Below are positions 35,435-45,049 of a stretch of 64,000 nt of DNA, in pieces. The position numbers and the translations under genes were made by a program. Within the stretch, counting starts at the first letter, position 1; each line of letters opens with the position of its first letter. Below the pieces are notes generated by a model that made no database searches, was not told the DNA's origin, and saw nothing but the letters and a program-made list of their open reading frames with translations. The stretch lies in NCBI GenBank assembly GCA_041739035.1, contig JBGSOQ010000172.1, forward strand, positions 5,040 through 69,039. Reading direction: 5' to 3'. This DNA comes from XYD12-FULL-36-8 sp041739035 (lineage in GTDB: Bacteria; Bacteroidota; Ignavibacteria; Ignavibacteriales; Ignavibacteriaceae).

Positions 35435-36576
35435 TTATTACTTAACCTTGTATTACCCAAAATTAGTTTAAGGACCCGCCACGATGTATTTTCAATTTTG
35501 TAGTCAGCTGGAATTTCGAAGGTCTTATTAATTAGTTGCTGCTGGTTAGTCACATTCACAGCATTAAGCACAACATCAGTTTCAAATCCGGTGAGAATAA
35601 TTGATCCGCTATCCTGGGCTTCGGGACGTTCCATAGATTCTCGGATAGAAATAGCAGGGAAGTAGAGTATTGCCGATTCTTCACTAATGGTACCGCTATC
35701 CGAAATTGTACAAGCGGCATTCATTTGAAGATTAACATAATCCAGAAAACCAAAGGGTTTGTGGAAATGGAGCGATTTATGATGAGTGATGAGTGATGAA
35801 TGATGAGTGTTTAATACTTCAATTCTTTTGCGGGTTCGAGGATGAGTTGAAATAATTATTGGGTACTTATATTCTTTGATTAATGCTGCTAGTACTTTTA
35901 ATATCTTATTCAAGTTTTCCGGATTATCTACATTTTCTTCTCTATGGGTTGAAACGACAAAATATTTTTTTTCTTTGAGTTTTAACTTATTCAATATCTT
36001 TGATTCTTTTATTTTTGGTAAGTAGTAATCCAGCACTTCCTTCATTGGCGAACCAGTTAAATATATCCTGCGGTGTGGGAGACCTTCAGATAGTAAATGC
36101 CTTCTAGCATGCTCGGTATAAACTAAATTAAAATCTGCGATATGATCTATTATTCTGCGGTTAGTCTCTTCTGGCACATTTTCATCAAAACATCTATTGC
36201 CTGCTTCCATGTGATAAATAGGTATGTGCATCCTCTTTGCCATATAAGCACTCAGACAAGAATTTGTATCACCAAGCACCAGCAGAGCGTCAGGCTGTTC
36301 TTTTTTTAACACTTCCTCTGATTTTTTAATAATATCACCAACTGCAGAACCTAGCGATGAAGTATCCACATTTAAAAAGAAATCAGGTTTTCTTAATTCC
36401 AGCTCTTTAAAAAATATTTCATTCAGCTCATAATCGTAATTCTGTCCTGTATGCACAATGATATGGTTAACATGCTCATCGAGCAGAGCCATGGTACGTG
36501 AGAGGCGGATGATTTCCGGCCGGGTGCCGAGGATGGTCATTACTTTGAGTTTTCGGGTAGTGTTTTTTTTGCTCAT
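35413..36576 (-). CDS. capG: UDP-2-acetamido-2,6-dideoxy-L-talose 2-epimerase (CapG/FnlC/WbjD)
   Basis: This 387-residue 2-epimerase family protein makes UDP-N-acetyl-L-fucosamine in the last step of the CapE-CapF-CapG route. Motifs: GTRPEIIR (about 17-24), HMEAGNRCFDENVPEETNRRIIDH, STHREENVDNP and SDSGTISEESAI (about 296-307), the last typical of CapG rather than WecB. CapF and CapE genes lie just upstream in the same operon, which supports the assignment. Residues of about 263-276 (NTHHSSLITHHKSL) look like a tandem-repeat insertion in a surface loop between RKRIEVL and FHKPFGF. Confidence 0.9.
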   Translation of the reverse strand: MSKKNTTRKLKVMTILGTRPEIIRLSRTMALLDEHVNHIIVHTGQNYDYELNEIFFKELELRKPDFFLNVDTSSLGSAVGDIIKKSEEVLKKEQPDALLVLGDTNSCLSAYMAKRMHIPIYHMEAGNRCFDENVPEETNRRIIDHIADFNLVYTEHARRHLLSEGLPHRRIYLTGSPMKEVLDYYLPKIKESKILNKLKLKEKKYFVVSTHREENVDNPENLNKILKVLAALIKEYKYPIIISTHPRTRKRIEVLNTHHSSLITHHKSLHFHKPFGFLDYVNLQMNAACTISDSGTISEESAILYFPAISIRESMERPEAQDSGSIILTGFETDVVLNAVNVTNQQQLINKTFEIPADYKIENTSWRVLKLILGNTRLSNKWLGISK

Positions 36577-36682
36577 GTTATAGTTAACGATAAATTGTAA
36601 ATATTAAAATATCATAAGTATGCGAAATAGTGAAACAGTGAAAGGGTGGAAAAGTGAAAATGTGGAACTGTGAAATGTTTCA

Positions 36683-37036
36683 TCAATTTTTATTTTCTAG
36701 TGAATGAATTAAACCGTGTAACATTTTACGGATATGTTTCACTTTGTCAATTATAATATCTATACTTTTTAAGTAACCAAGCCTCAAAACTATTTCAATC
36801 TGTGTTTCGAATTAAGATAGGGAACCATTGGCTATCCATAAATATTGTATAAATTCCTTTGTTCCTTTTCTGCTTGCACCTTCTGCCACATTAGAAGGAA
36901 TTGAAATTACACTTCTTCGAATTTGAGATGTTAAACCGTAAAGCTCTTCTTTTGGAAATTCTTTAGTTAATTTATAAACATCAATAACCAAATCCATGCT
37001 GACTTTCCAAACTTCCAATTCTTTGTAGCTTTTCAC
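36683..37036 (-). pseudogene. Four-helix-bundle protein (23S rRNA intervening-sequence type) with an in-frame stop
   Basis: The first 74 residues match the S23/IVP four-helix-bundle family (YKELEVWKVSMDLVIDVY ... SIPSNVAEGASRKGTKEFIQYLW). After GSLS an in-frame TAA at 36812-36814 replaces a Glu codon in the usual GSLAELETQ. The same frame then continues with FETQIEIVLRLGYLKS and runs to a TGA at 36683-36685. The gene is thus full length apart from one nonsense change. It lies between capF and capG, where such genes are often found in polysaccharide loci. It is either inactive or makes a truncated protein. Confidence 0.8.
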
Positions 37037-37070
37037 CTTACCCCCAACTTACCTTTCCACTTTTCCACCG

Positions 37071-38207
37071 TTACACCGGCTCGAAGAATGTATCCGGGTC
37101 TTTCTCATCATACGGTTCGTTTATCCAAAATAAAGTCAGGAGTTCTTCTTCGCCAATATTGGTGATATTATGTGTATGCCAGATGGGCATATCAACGAAT
37201 TCTGGTTTGGTACCATCAAGCAAATAAGTTATGATTTCATCGGTTCCGATTCTTCTTAGTTCTATTTTGGCCTTTCCTTTAATTACAGCGAATCTCTCAA
37301 TCTTTCTAGTATGAAAATGATCGCCTCGAGTTATGCCAGGTTTTGTAGTTGAAAATGAAAACTGACCAGAAGTATTGGTTCTGATTATTTCAACAAAAGC
37401 ACCACGTTGATCAATATTTTCTTTTAAGCGTAAAGGAAATTTTTCTTTCGGTATATAACATCTGAATGTGTTGAATAAATCCAGTTCAAATTTGTTTTTT
37501 ATTTGCGGAATTATACCTTTTTCAAAATATAATTCTTTAAAGTATGCTAGTGTTTTTAATATTGATGAAACTTGATTAACTGATGTATGAGGCACTTCAT
37601 GATATTTTATTTTTTCTCCATCATCAGTTTTCAGTTCGTTGGATAAGGTTTTATAGAACACTTCCACAAGCTCATTAATATAAATCAGCTTTAGATCAGC
37701 ATCTATTTGAATTTGCGGCGTTTCATTATTCGTCAGCTGATAAGAAAAGGTACCAATAACAGAATTATAGTATGGTTTGCCAAAAGGTCCAAAAACATTT
37801 GGAATAACTAGTCCAGTAAATTGGGCATCATTCTCCTTCGCCCAATTCTCAAATAATTGCCTTCCTTCTTTTTTTGATTTACCGTAAGGATTATCTTGCA
37901 TTTCTTGCGTAGAAGATGAAAAAATAATATGAGGTTTGGAATTTGTTTTGGTGCATGAAGAAATTAAATCTTTTACCAGTCTAATATTTGTGTCGTAAAT
38001 GACTTGCGGATCTCCATGCCGGTTCATTGCAGCGAGATGGAATATTACATCGCAATTTTGAACAAAGTCATCAAACTTTGCTGAACTATCAAAATAATCA
38101 TCAGAAAAGGGAATACGTGTAATATTATCTTTTAATCCAAGATAATTGTAAAGATGTGTCCCCATAAATCCTGCTTGCCCTGTAATCCCAACCCTAATCA
38201 TTTCCAC
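37071..38207 (-). CDS. capF: CapF-type bifunctional 3-epimerase/4-reductase
   Basis: This 378-residue protein has an N-terminal extended SDR domain (GITGQAGFMGTHLYNYL at about 7-23; catalytic YGKSK at about 110-114) and a C-terminal cupin (RGAFVEIIRT, ITRGDHFHTRKIERFAVIKGKAKIELRR; metal-binding His at about 315-317). In CapF the cupin performs 3-epimerisation and the SDR the 4-reduction, giving UDP-N-acetyl-L-pneumosamine/talosamine intermediates on the way to L-FucNAc. The genes before and after it encode CapE and CapG. The true start may be Met3 or Met1; both are in frame. Confidence 0.93.
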   Translation of the reverse strand: MEMIRVGITGQAGFMGTHLYNYLGLKDNITRIPFSDDYFDSSAKFDDFVQNCDVIFHLAAMNRHGDPQVIYDTNIRLVKDLISSCTKTNSKPHIIFSSSTQEMQDNPYGKSKKEGRQLFENWAKENDAQFTGLVIPNVFGPFGKPYYNSVIGTFSYQLTNNETPQIQIDADLKLIYINELVEVFYKTLSNELKTDDGEKIKYHEVPHTSVNQVSSILKTLAYFKELYFEKGIIPQIKNKFELDLFNTFRCYIPKEKFPLRLKENIDQRGAFVEIIRTNTSGQFSFSTTKPGITRGDHFHTRKIERFAVIKGKAKIELRRIGTDEIITYLLDGTKPEFVDMPIWHTHNITNIGEEELLTLFWINEPYDEKDPDTFFEPV

Positions 38208-38321
38208 TATTACACTATTCTTGCTTTATGTTTTTTTACTTTTGTTCCCGGAATAATCCCGAACAATCCGAAAAGGATCCCGAAACGAGTTCGGGACAGG
38301 ATTCGGGACAGGCTTAACTCA
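38208..38321. repeat. ACAGG micro-hairpins between capF and capE
   Basis: The 114-base gap holds CCCGGAATAATCCCG followed by GATCCCGAAACGAGTTCGGGACAGG and ATTCGGGACAGG. These are the only such hairpins inside the otherwise tightly packed polysaccharide block. They could attenuate or process the transcript between capE and capF, or simply be a tolerated insertion. Confidence 0.6.
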
Positions 38322-39371
38322 TTACGGTTCAAACACCGAATCCAATTTTTCTCCCAAAACATCCTCACGTATAAACCTAAGTTTTAGTAGAAGCTCTTTT
38401 GTTTCTTTCAGATTTAACTGATAAGTATTATTTGATGTATACTCTTCGGCTGTTGCCGCTTTAGTTTCGCCTTCAGTAAAGAATTTATTATAGTTAAGAT
38501 CGCGTGTGTCTGCCGGGATGCGAAAATATTTTTCAAGTTCTTCAGCTTTTGTCATTTCTTCTCTGTTTACAAGAGTTTCGTAAATTTTTTCACCATGTCT
38601 AACTCCAATTATCTTTATTTCGTTTTTAGCTTTATATAATTCTAATAATGCTTTTGCAACTGTTTCAATTGTTGCAGCAGGTGATTTCTGAACAAAAATA
38701 TCTCCCGGGTTTCCATTATTAAATGCAAACAAAACAAGTTCAACAGCATCCTCCAAAGTCATCATATAACGTGTCATTTTGGGTTCTGTAATAGTTATCG
38801 GTCTTCCTGCTTTTATCTGGTCAACAAATAGTGGAATAACAGAACCACGTGAAGCCATAACATTTCCATATCTTGTACCGCACATCAAAGTATTAGAACT
38901 ATTGTTATTGAAATCTCTTGATTTGGAAACCATCACTTTTTCGGAAAGTGCTTTGGTCATTCCCATCGCATTTATCGGATAAACGGCCTTATCAGTGCTT
39001 AATACAATTACTTTTTGTACCCCATTTTCAATAGCAGAATCGATTACATTCTGACAGCCGATTACATTTGTGTTCACAGCTTCTATGGGGAAGAATTCAC
39101 ATGAAGGAACCTGCTTAAGCGCAGCGGCATGAAAGACATAATCAACACCGCGCATTGCGTTATCGACTGATCTTTTATCTCTTACATCCCCGACAAAATA
39201 TTTTATCTTTGAATTCTTATAAAACTGCCGCATATCATCCTGTTTCTTCTCATCCCTGCTGAAAATTCTTATTTCTTTAATTTCTGTATTTACATATTTT
39301 CTTAGCACCGCATTACCGAATGATCCAGTACCGCCGGTTATTAGAAGGGTCTTATTATTCAGCATAAACAC
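38322..39371 (-). CDS. capE: UDP-GlcNAc 4,6-dehydratase/5-epimerase (CapE/FnlA/WbjB)
   Basis: This 349-residue extended SDR enzyme has the NAD motif TGGTGSFGNAVL (about 12-23), FSRDEKKQDDMR (about 38-49), AALKQVPSCE (about 84-93) and the catalytic segment AVYPINAMGMTK, in which Met replaces the usual Tyr of SDR enzymes, as known for the CapE/PseB group. It starts the UDP-L-FucNAc pathway from UDP-GlcNAc. The start at 39371 overlaps the previous gene by 17 bases; Met3 is an alternative start. Confidence 0.93.
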   Translation of the reverse strand: MFMLNNKTLLITGGTGSFGNAVLRKYVNTEIKEIRIFSRDEKKQDDMRQFYKNSKIKYFVGDVRDKRSVDNAMRGVDYVFHAAALKQVPSCEFFPIEAVNTNVIGCQNVIDSAIENGVQKVIVLSTDKAVYPINAMGMTKALSEKVMVSKSRDFNNNSSNTLMCGTRYGNVMASRGSVIPLFVDQIKAGRPITITEPKMTRYMMTLEDAVELVLFAFNNGNPGDIFVQKSPAATIETVAKALLELYKAKNEIKIIGVRHGEKIYETLVNREEMTKAEELEKYFRIPADTRDLNYNKFFTEGETKAATAEEYTSNNTYQLNLKETKELLLKLRFIREDVLGEKLDSVFEP

Positions 39372-40701
39372 CTTTCTTCAATACTGCATTAATAGATTCT
39401 AAAAAATCCTTCCTTACATTTTGAGGATTGTGGTTTTTAATAAATGTTTCTTTTGAATTATCAATAAGCTTTTTTCTTAAATCTATGTTCATGTATAACT
39501 TTCTTATTCCATTTATTAGGTCATCTTTATTACGTTGGGTGACAGTATAAGCAAAACCATGTTTATCTGCATATTGTGTAATTGCATTGTTTTTTGGTGC
39601 ATATAAAAGTATTGGTCTACAACTAGCCAGGTAATCAATTGCTTTAGTTGGTAGAGAGTATTGTGCAAACAATACAGATTTTTTATCAAAATCCAATGGT
39701 AGAAAAAGAAGCTCGTACTCAGTCATTTTTTTAATTACTGAATTGTACGGAACAGATTCTTTAATTGAACAATTTGAATTAGACAGTTCATTGATTAATG
39801 CTAAACAATTTGTGTTATTATAATCAGGTGTGAAAATATCAAATGTTATGTTAGAAATAGACTTTGAAATAATATTTACAACTTCAATCATATCTTTCAG
39901 ATTCTGCTGATTCGCTTGTCCAATTCTACCGAAGTAGGCGATTCTAAAATCCTCGCTATAATTATTTACAGCTTGTTCTTTAGCTATTGCTTCAAAATCT
40001 ACTATATTATGAAATACTTTACAATTAACATTATATCTCAATTTGTATTCCTTGCTCATAGCTTCAGAAATGACAAGTACTAATGAAGTCATTCTCAGCA
40101 AATCCATAAATCTTCTATGTGTTTTATGATGCCAATAGTTTCCAAACAGACCACCTTTGTTTATTACTGAAATCCAATCATCCATGATATGAACAACTAC
40201 CGGAGTACCACAATGTTTATGTATGAAAATAACGAAGTTAATCAACTCTAAAGATGCTAACTGAGTATAGATAACATCTGGTTTAAAGTTCTCAAAAAAA
40301 ATTTGGAATTTCTTAGAAAACTTTATTTTGTTGATAAATAAGAAGACTCCGAAAAAATTTAAAACATCTTTCGATTTATGCTTTAATATTGTCTTCGTCG
40401 CAATATTTCTTTTCCTATCTGAGGTATTTAACTTTTGATTATTATCGTTCATGTGCACTACTTCAGAAGTTAGTTTTTCTTGAAAGATTGAAAATGGCCA
40501 TATTTTTTTTACTTCATCATATCCTATTCTATAATGAATATTACATATACTATTATCGGAACTTAATGTTGCTGAAGCTACAGCAATTTTATTCTTAGGC
40601 CAATTTTTGAATAGATTTGAAAGAGTGATACCCCCGCCAGAAAATGTATTAAATGATTGACCAAGGATTAATATTTTAGGATAATTTTGTGTACTTATCA
40701 T
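39355..40701 (-). CDS. Glycosyltransferase, GT-B fold
   Basis: A 448-residue protein with GT4-like features: GQSFNTFSGGGITLSNLFKNWP at about 14-35 (acceptor-side glycine loop), VHIMDDW (about 178-184), FRIAYFGRIGQANQQNLKDMIEVV (about 247-270) and YSLPTKAIDYLASCRPILLYA (about 356-376), equivalent to the donor loop. It probably adds one sugar of the repeat. It overlaps the polymerase gene upstream by 26 bases and capE downstream by 17. Confidence 0.83.
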   Translation of the reverse strand: MISTQNYPKILILGQSFNTFSGGGITLSNLFKNWPKNKIAVASATLSSDNSICNIHYRIGYDEVKKIWPFSIFQEKLTSEVVHMNDNNQKLNTSDRKRNIATKTILKHKSKDVLNFFGVFLFINKIKFSKKFQIFFENFKPDVIYTQLASLELINFVIFIHKHCGTPVVVHIMDDWISVINKGGLFGNYWHHKTHRRFMDLLRMTSLVLVISEAMSKEYKLRYNVNCKVFHNIVDFEAIAKEQAVNNYSEDFRIAYFGRIGQANQQNLKDMIEVVNIISKSISNITFDIFTPDYNNTNCLALINELSNSNCSIKESVPYNSVIKKMTEYELLFLPLDFDKKSVLFAQYSLPTKAIDYLASCRPILLYAPKNNAITQYADKHGFAYTVTQRNKDDLINGIRKLYMNIDLRKKLIDNSKETFIKNHNPQNVRKDFLESINAVLKKGVYAE

Positions 40702-41932
40702 ATATAATTAATTTTTTGTAATGCAAAGGATAAAAAACGAAAAGGAAGGCTATAAAGGAATTTGCAAAAGGATTAGAAAAAAAAGCACTTAGAATACTAA
40801 TGCTAACTAAAATATTTATATATTTAATTTTTTTTATGCTTAAAATGCAAACAACACGATAAACTTGATATATGAAAAAAAATAAACCTATCCAACCCCA
40901 ACTAAGTATAATATCTGAGAGAGTGCCTACACCGGTAAATTTAAAGTTAGTAAATACACCATAACCAAATGGCCACGTAGTACTCTGTGTAATTGCATAA
41001 ATAAAATATCCTAGCCTATTATATTTAAAAATCCCCCCATAAATTTTATCTGTATAGTAATATAAGTCTACATCAAAAATGTAATTCTCCATCTTTTTCC
41101 CTAGAAAATCATAAATCAGATATGATTCATAAAAAAAGTAGACAAAAAAGGGTATTAAAAGTAGATAATAAAACTTTTTCCTTTGATTATATTTTAAATA
41201 TGTAACAATAAGAACTGCATATGCTAAGTAGCCCATTGTAGAAAAAGTAGTGATGATTGCAATCAAATAAATTATAGAATATCTATCAAATTTGTAGTTA
41301 TTATTATTAAATCTGACTATTTGAGCTAGAACTAGCATAAAAGCAAAAGCTCCCGGTTCCCACATAAATCCGCAATTACGCTCTTTTGCAATCGACGAAA
41401 AATTATATAAAAAAATATTCCAGTCGCCCGACTTTAAGGGTTCACCGAAGGTGAAGATATTTAAATATGAACCTAGTGACATAAAATAATCTGGAGCTAA
41501 AAGTTGGGCAGTAAAAATTGGCAAACTAATAATGGCTAATACTAAAATTAATTTTTCCAATCTAATAAAGATAGAAATTCCTAATAGTTTTGTTGCAAGA
41601 TAACCATTAATAATAGTAATTATTGAAATACGCAAATCATCAAATTTTGCATTATTTGGAAAAAGTGAAGCGCCAATTAGATTAATTAATAACCAGTAAA
41701 ATGTAATCGCAAATACTTCTATATCAATTTTTTTCCTCTTAGCAATAAATAGTAACAAGAGAAATATTAAAATCGCATAAAATATTTTATTAATTTCTAA
41801 AAAAATGAAGTATTTATTTACTTCTAATAAGAATATTATAAATACTAAGTACCATGAAACATCTACGGTCTTGTAGTGAGACTTCGATAATATCATAGGA
41901 TTGTTAAAGAACTCAGTCTTATTTATCATCAA
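40676..41932 (-). CDS. Wzy-like O-antigen/capsule polymerase
   Basis: This 418-residue protein has about ten to twelve membrane segments and one large hydrophilic loop around residues 275-320 (YDFLGKKMENYIFDVDLYYYTDKIYGG), the usual topology of Wzy polymerases, which join flipped repeat units in the periplasm. Primary sequence in this family is poorly conserved, so the call rests on topology, the motif-like ECNCGFMWEPGAFAF-type segment (RNCGFMWEPGAFAF at about 185-198) seen in O-antigen ligase/polymerase relatives, and its place next to the flippase and transferases. Confidence 0.78.
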   Translation of the reverse strand: MMINKTEFFNNPMILSKSHYKTVDVSWYLVFIIFLLEVNKYFIFLEINKIFYAILIFLLLLFIAKRKKIDIEVFAITFYWLLINLIGASLFPNNAKFDDLRISIITIINGYLATKLLGISIFIRLEKLILVLAIISLPIFTAQLLAPDYFMSLGSYLNIFTFGEPLKSGDWNIFLYNFSSIAKERNCGFMWEPGAFAFMLVLAQIVRFNNNNYKFDRYSIIYLIAIITTFSTMGYLAYAVLIVTYLKYNQRKKFYYLLLIPFFVYFFYESYLIYDFLGKKMENYIFDVDLYYYTDKIYGGIFKYNRLGYFIYAITQSTTWPFGYGVFTNFKFTGVGTLSDIILSWGWIGLFFFIYQVYRVVCILSIKKIKYINILVSISILSAFFSNPFANSFIAFLFVFYPLHYKKLIIYDKYTKLS

Positions 41933-41994
41933 TTCATTTGCACCAATACACTTTGATCAATATTAAATTGGTAGATTTACGCACATGAAAAGTA

Positions 41995-43212
41995 TCAACC
42001 TTTATTGCTAATAATATCTTTAAAAGCAGCCATCATTTCATCGTATATTTTATCATTATCAATTTTTCTTCTTATTACTCGTTGGGCTCGTTCGGCATAT
42101 CCTCTGCGCAGTTCTTCATTAGCCATCATTGTTTTTATCGCATTTTTTAATCCATTAATATCTCCCCTGCCAACTAAAAATACACTTTCTTCTTCTTCAT
42201 TTAATTCAGGAATTCCATCCGTCGCATATGCAATTGCAGGTGTACCGATGAACATACTGTGTATTAATGTTCCAGGCATAATATCAAAATAGGTCGGTAT
42301 TACATATAATTTACTTGTAGCAAACTCATTCAGCATTTCATCATCTGGCAAAAACCCCTTTATTGTAATCGCAACATGTCTATCCTCACACATTTTTAGT
42401 AACTTTAATTTGTAATCGGGTGAAGAAATATTTCCAATAACCTTCAGACTATAATTGTAGTTTTCGCTACATAAAAGTCCCAAGGCGATTATCAAATCTT
42501 CAATACCTTTTTGTGGATTAACTCTCGCAATAAAAGCAATATCTGCATCACATTTTTTGTCATAAACTTTTTGAATATTTGGAATGGAAATCGGATACCA
42601 AAACTTGTATTTTTTAACCTTAGGATTTATACCATCAATGACTTCCTCCATAGCTTTTGTCCTGATCCCGCCTATGTATTTGGCTTTTTTAAGAATTTTC
42701 AATTCCCTATTCATATAATGATTCATAATAAATCTATTAATAAAATTCAAGGCACTGTATTCTGGATGACGTTTATAATGATGAATAAAACCTTGAATTA
42801 TAACTAATACAGGGTATTTTATATCAAAGAAAACGTGAGAACGAATAATTTCTGTACCAAATATACATACCAAATCTGGGGATATTTGGTTAATAACTTT
42901 ATTGTATTTCCTTCTGATAAAAATACTCTTTGTTAATGCATTAAATTCATATTTATATTTTTTAAATAGTTGCTTAGTAGCGATTAAGTGATACGTTATG
43001 CCATTTTTTACAAAGCATAAATTCTCACTTAAACTCTCATAATCTGTAACCAAATGTAATTCTAAACTTTCGCTGTGTTCTTCAAAAATATCTCTAAATA
43101 ACTTGTCAAAAGGTGCAGCTTTTTCCTTTTCTTTAATTTCCCTAGGTAAAAATGCTGCAATATCCTTTGAATTAATATCACAGATCCAAACAACTTTCAA
43201 TAAATTTTTCAT
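41995..43212 (-). CDS. Glycosyltransferase family 4
   Basis: This 405-residue protein has a GT-B C-terminal lobe: ADIAFIARVNPQKGIEDLIIAL (about 225-246), NISSPDYKLKLLKMCEDRHVAITIKGFLPDDEML, and IPTYFDIMPGTLIHSMFIGTPAIAYATDGIPEL around 313-345. The N-terminal lobe has VVWICDINSKDIAAFLP and VTDYESL. It is probably a repeat-unit transferase. It is separated from the flippase gene by 10 bases, and from the polymerase gene by 62 bases on the other side. Confidence 0.85.
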   Translation of the reverse strand: MKNLLKVVWICDINSKDIAAFLPREIKEKEKAAPFDKLFRDIFEEHSESLELHLVTDYESLSENLCFVKNGITYHLIATKQLFKKYKYEFNALTKSIFIRRKYNKVINQISPDLVCIFGTEIIRSHVFFDIKYPVLVIIQGFIHHYKRHPEYSALNFINRFIMNHYMNRELKILKKAKYIGGIRTKAMEEVIDGINPKVKKYKFWYPISIPNIQKVYDKKCDADIAFIARVNPQKGIEDLIIALGLLCSENYNYSLKVIGNISSPDYKLKLLKMCEDRHVAITIKGFLPDDEMLNEFATSKLYVIPTYFDIMPGTLIHSMFIGTPAIAYATDGIPELNEEEESVFLVGRGDINGLKNAIKTMMANEELRRGYAERAQRVIRRKIDNDKIYDEMMAAFKDIISNKG

Positions 43213-43222
43213 ATTAAAGAAT

Positions 43223-44614
43223 TTATCCCCAAATTCCGACTGCTTTTTTATTAATAATTTTTTTAGTGTGTATTGGTAATAATAATGCCATCGGTAATGC
43301 TTGAGTTATAATTAGCGAAATCATCATCCCTTTTGCACCCATCATTATATTTTTTACAAAAAATATGGTAAGACCAATATATATTATGGGAATTATTGCC
43401 GATAGAACAATTTGCATTTTCAGTTTTGAAGTTGCATTTAACAATGGATTGTAAATAGTATTCCACATTGAAAGGATTAGATAAGCAACCATTGATATGG
43501 ATAATCCATAATCAATCGATAATTTGTTATTAAGCCAGATCTTATAAACTATGGGTTGAATTATGAGCATTATTATTAATAAAGTTACAATAAAGAGCCA
43601 TAATTTCCTCAATTTTGAAATAGTGGATGTAATCCATAAAATATCATTTCGATGATATGCGTCTGCATAACCGGACCAAAGTGGATTTGCCAGCATACTG
43701 AATACTACCGTGACGAGAGTAAAATATCTAAAACTAATATTATAATCAGTAACATGTTCAGGTCCTAAAAGATTACTCAATATAAAGCTTGTTGTTTGAA
43801 AAAGTAAAATAGCACTCGTTTGCAAAAGAAAGAACTTAGTCCCAACTTTAACTAATTCTTTTCCGTAGCTATGGTTAATAAAAGTGAAATTAGGCCTAAA
43901 TGCTTTGTAAGACGTAGTAAATAGGAATATGGATGCAATAAGCATTACTAAGACATTCGTCCCCATGTAAAGTATGGCATAATATAACAATGAAGGGGTG
44001 GAATACTTCGACAGCAAAATAATTCCAATTAAGGTTATGACGTGAATGATTACATTAAAGATATCACTTGTGGCTGTTCTAAGGTCTGCCATCAGAATGA
44101 AGCTTAATAATTTTAGTATAAAATTCAAACTCATCCCAAAGAATACGACAAGTACAATATTATTTAACTCAGTTGCCATTTCTGCGGGTGCATTTAGCAT
44201 CGCAGGCCAATCCCAAAATTTATTTGCAATAAAAAAAACAATACAAATTAAAATAAATAAACCAGCAAAGTAGAAGTAAGCAGAACTAACGTAATACTTT
44301 GCTTTTAATATTTCCCCTTTAGCTTTACATTCCGAAAATTTATTCCTTAGTCCGTTCCCGATACCGATATCAAAAATAAAAAACCATGCTATAACTGATG
44401 AAAGAGCCGCCCACAAACCATATCTAACAGTATCAAGATATGTCAAAGTAATTGGTACCATAATAAAACTAATTATCATATCGATAAATTTACAAATCAT
44501 ACTAATATATAAATTTGCCTTTATTACTTCAGTCCTATTCTTAGGTTTGATAATACATCTAATTTCACCTGGTAACCTATTGATAAGATTCAAAACCAAT
44601 TGAAACAAGCTCAT
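43223..44614 (-). CDS. wzx: Wzx-type lipid-linked oligosaccharide flippase
   Basis: A 463-residue polytopic protein of the MOP/polysaccharide-transporter superfamily with about twelve membrane segments. The N-terminal part (ICKFIDMIISFIMVPITLTYLDTVRYGLWAALSSV at about 41-75) matches the opening of these flippases, and FDIGIGNGLRNKFSE follows in the first loop. It would carry the completed repeat unit on undecaprenyl pyrophosphate across the inner membrane to the polymerase. It is the first of the run of transferase and polymerase genes after a 435-base gap. Confidence 0.88.
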   Translation of the reverse strand: MSLFQLVLNLINRLPGEIRCIIKPKNRTEVIKANLYISMICKFIDMIISFIMVPITLTYLDTVRYGLWAALSSVIAWFFIFDIGIGNGLRNKFSECKAKGEILKAKYYVSSAYFYFAGLFILICIVFFIANKFWDWPAMLNAPAEMATELNNIVLVVFFGMSLNFILKLLSFILMADLRTATSDIFNVIIHVITLIGIILLSKYSTPSLLYYAILYMGTNVLVMLIASIFLFTTSYKAFRPNFTFINHSYGKELVKVGTKFFLLQTSAILLFQTTSFILSNLLGPEHVTDYNISFRYFTLVTVVFSMLANPLWSGYADAYHRNDILWITSTISKLRKLWLFIVTLLIIMLIIQPIVYKIWLNNKLSIDYGLSISMVAYLILSMWNTIYNPLLNATSKLKMQIVLSAIIPIIYIGLTIFFVKNIMMGAKGMMISLIITQALPMALLLPIHTKKIINKKAVGIWG

Positions 44615-45049
44615 TATTATTAAATACCTAACGATTTAAAAATTATATTTTTGTTTTTCATATAGGAAAATCCATTAAACGATATTTATCTTAATTAATT
44701 TGAATTAAGAAGTGTTTAACTCTGAGATATAAGCTTCATTTTAATTTTGTTCTAGTGGTTTAAATCTTCTTCAGCTATAACATAAGTTTTAATTTTATTT
44801 TAGGTATTACCAACGCAAACAACTTATTCTATAAATTCTTTATTTATAGCACAACTAGTTTCCGTCATAGGTTTACAGATCTTTTTTTATCCTTTATTAG
44901 ATTCTAAATACAAGCTGAACAAAGAGGTAGTAAGGGTTTATTTTATAACCATTTTCCTAAGGGTCTACACATAATTTGTCATCAAGCATTTGATTGGTTA
45001 TAGGGGGTCTGAATCAATGAAAAATATTTGAAAAAATGGAAATTCATTT
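44615..45049. other. AT-rich gap without a recognised gene
   Basis: This 435-base gap lies between the acetyltransferase gene and wzx, on the transcribed strand of the block. I find no open frame of note, no dispersed repeat and no convincing hairpin terminator. It could contain a second promoter for the wzx-distal part, but no promoter motif is clear to me. Confidence 0.5.
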
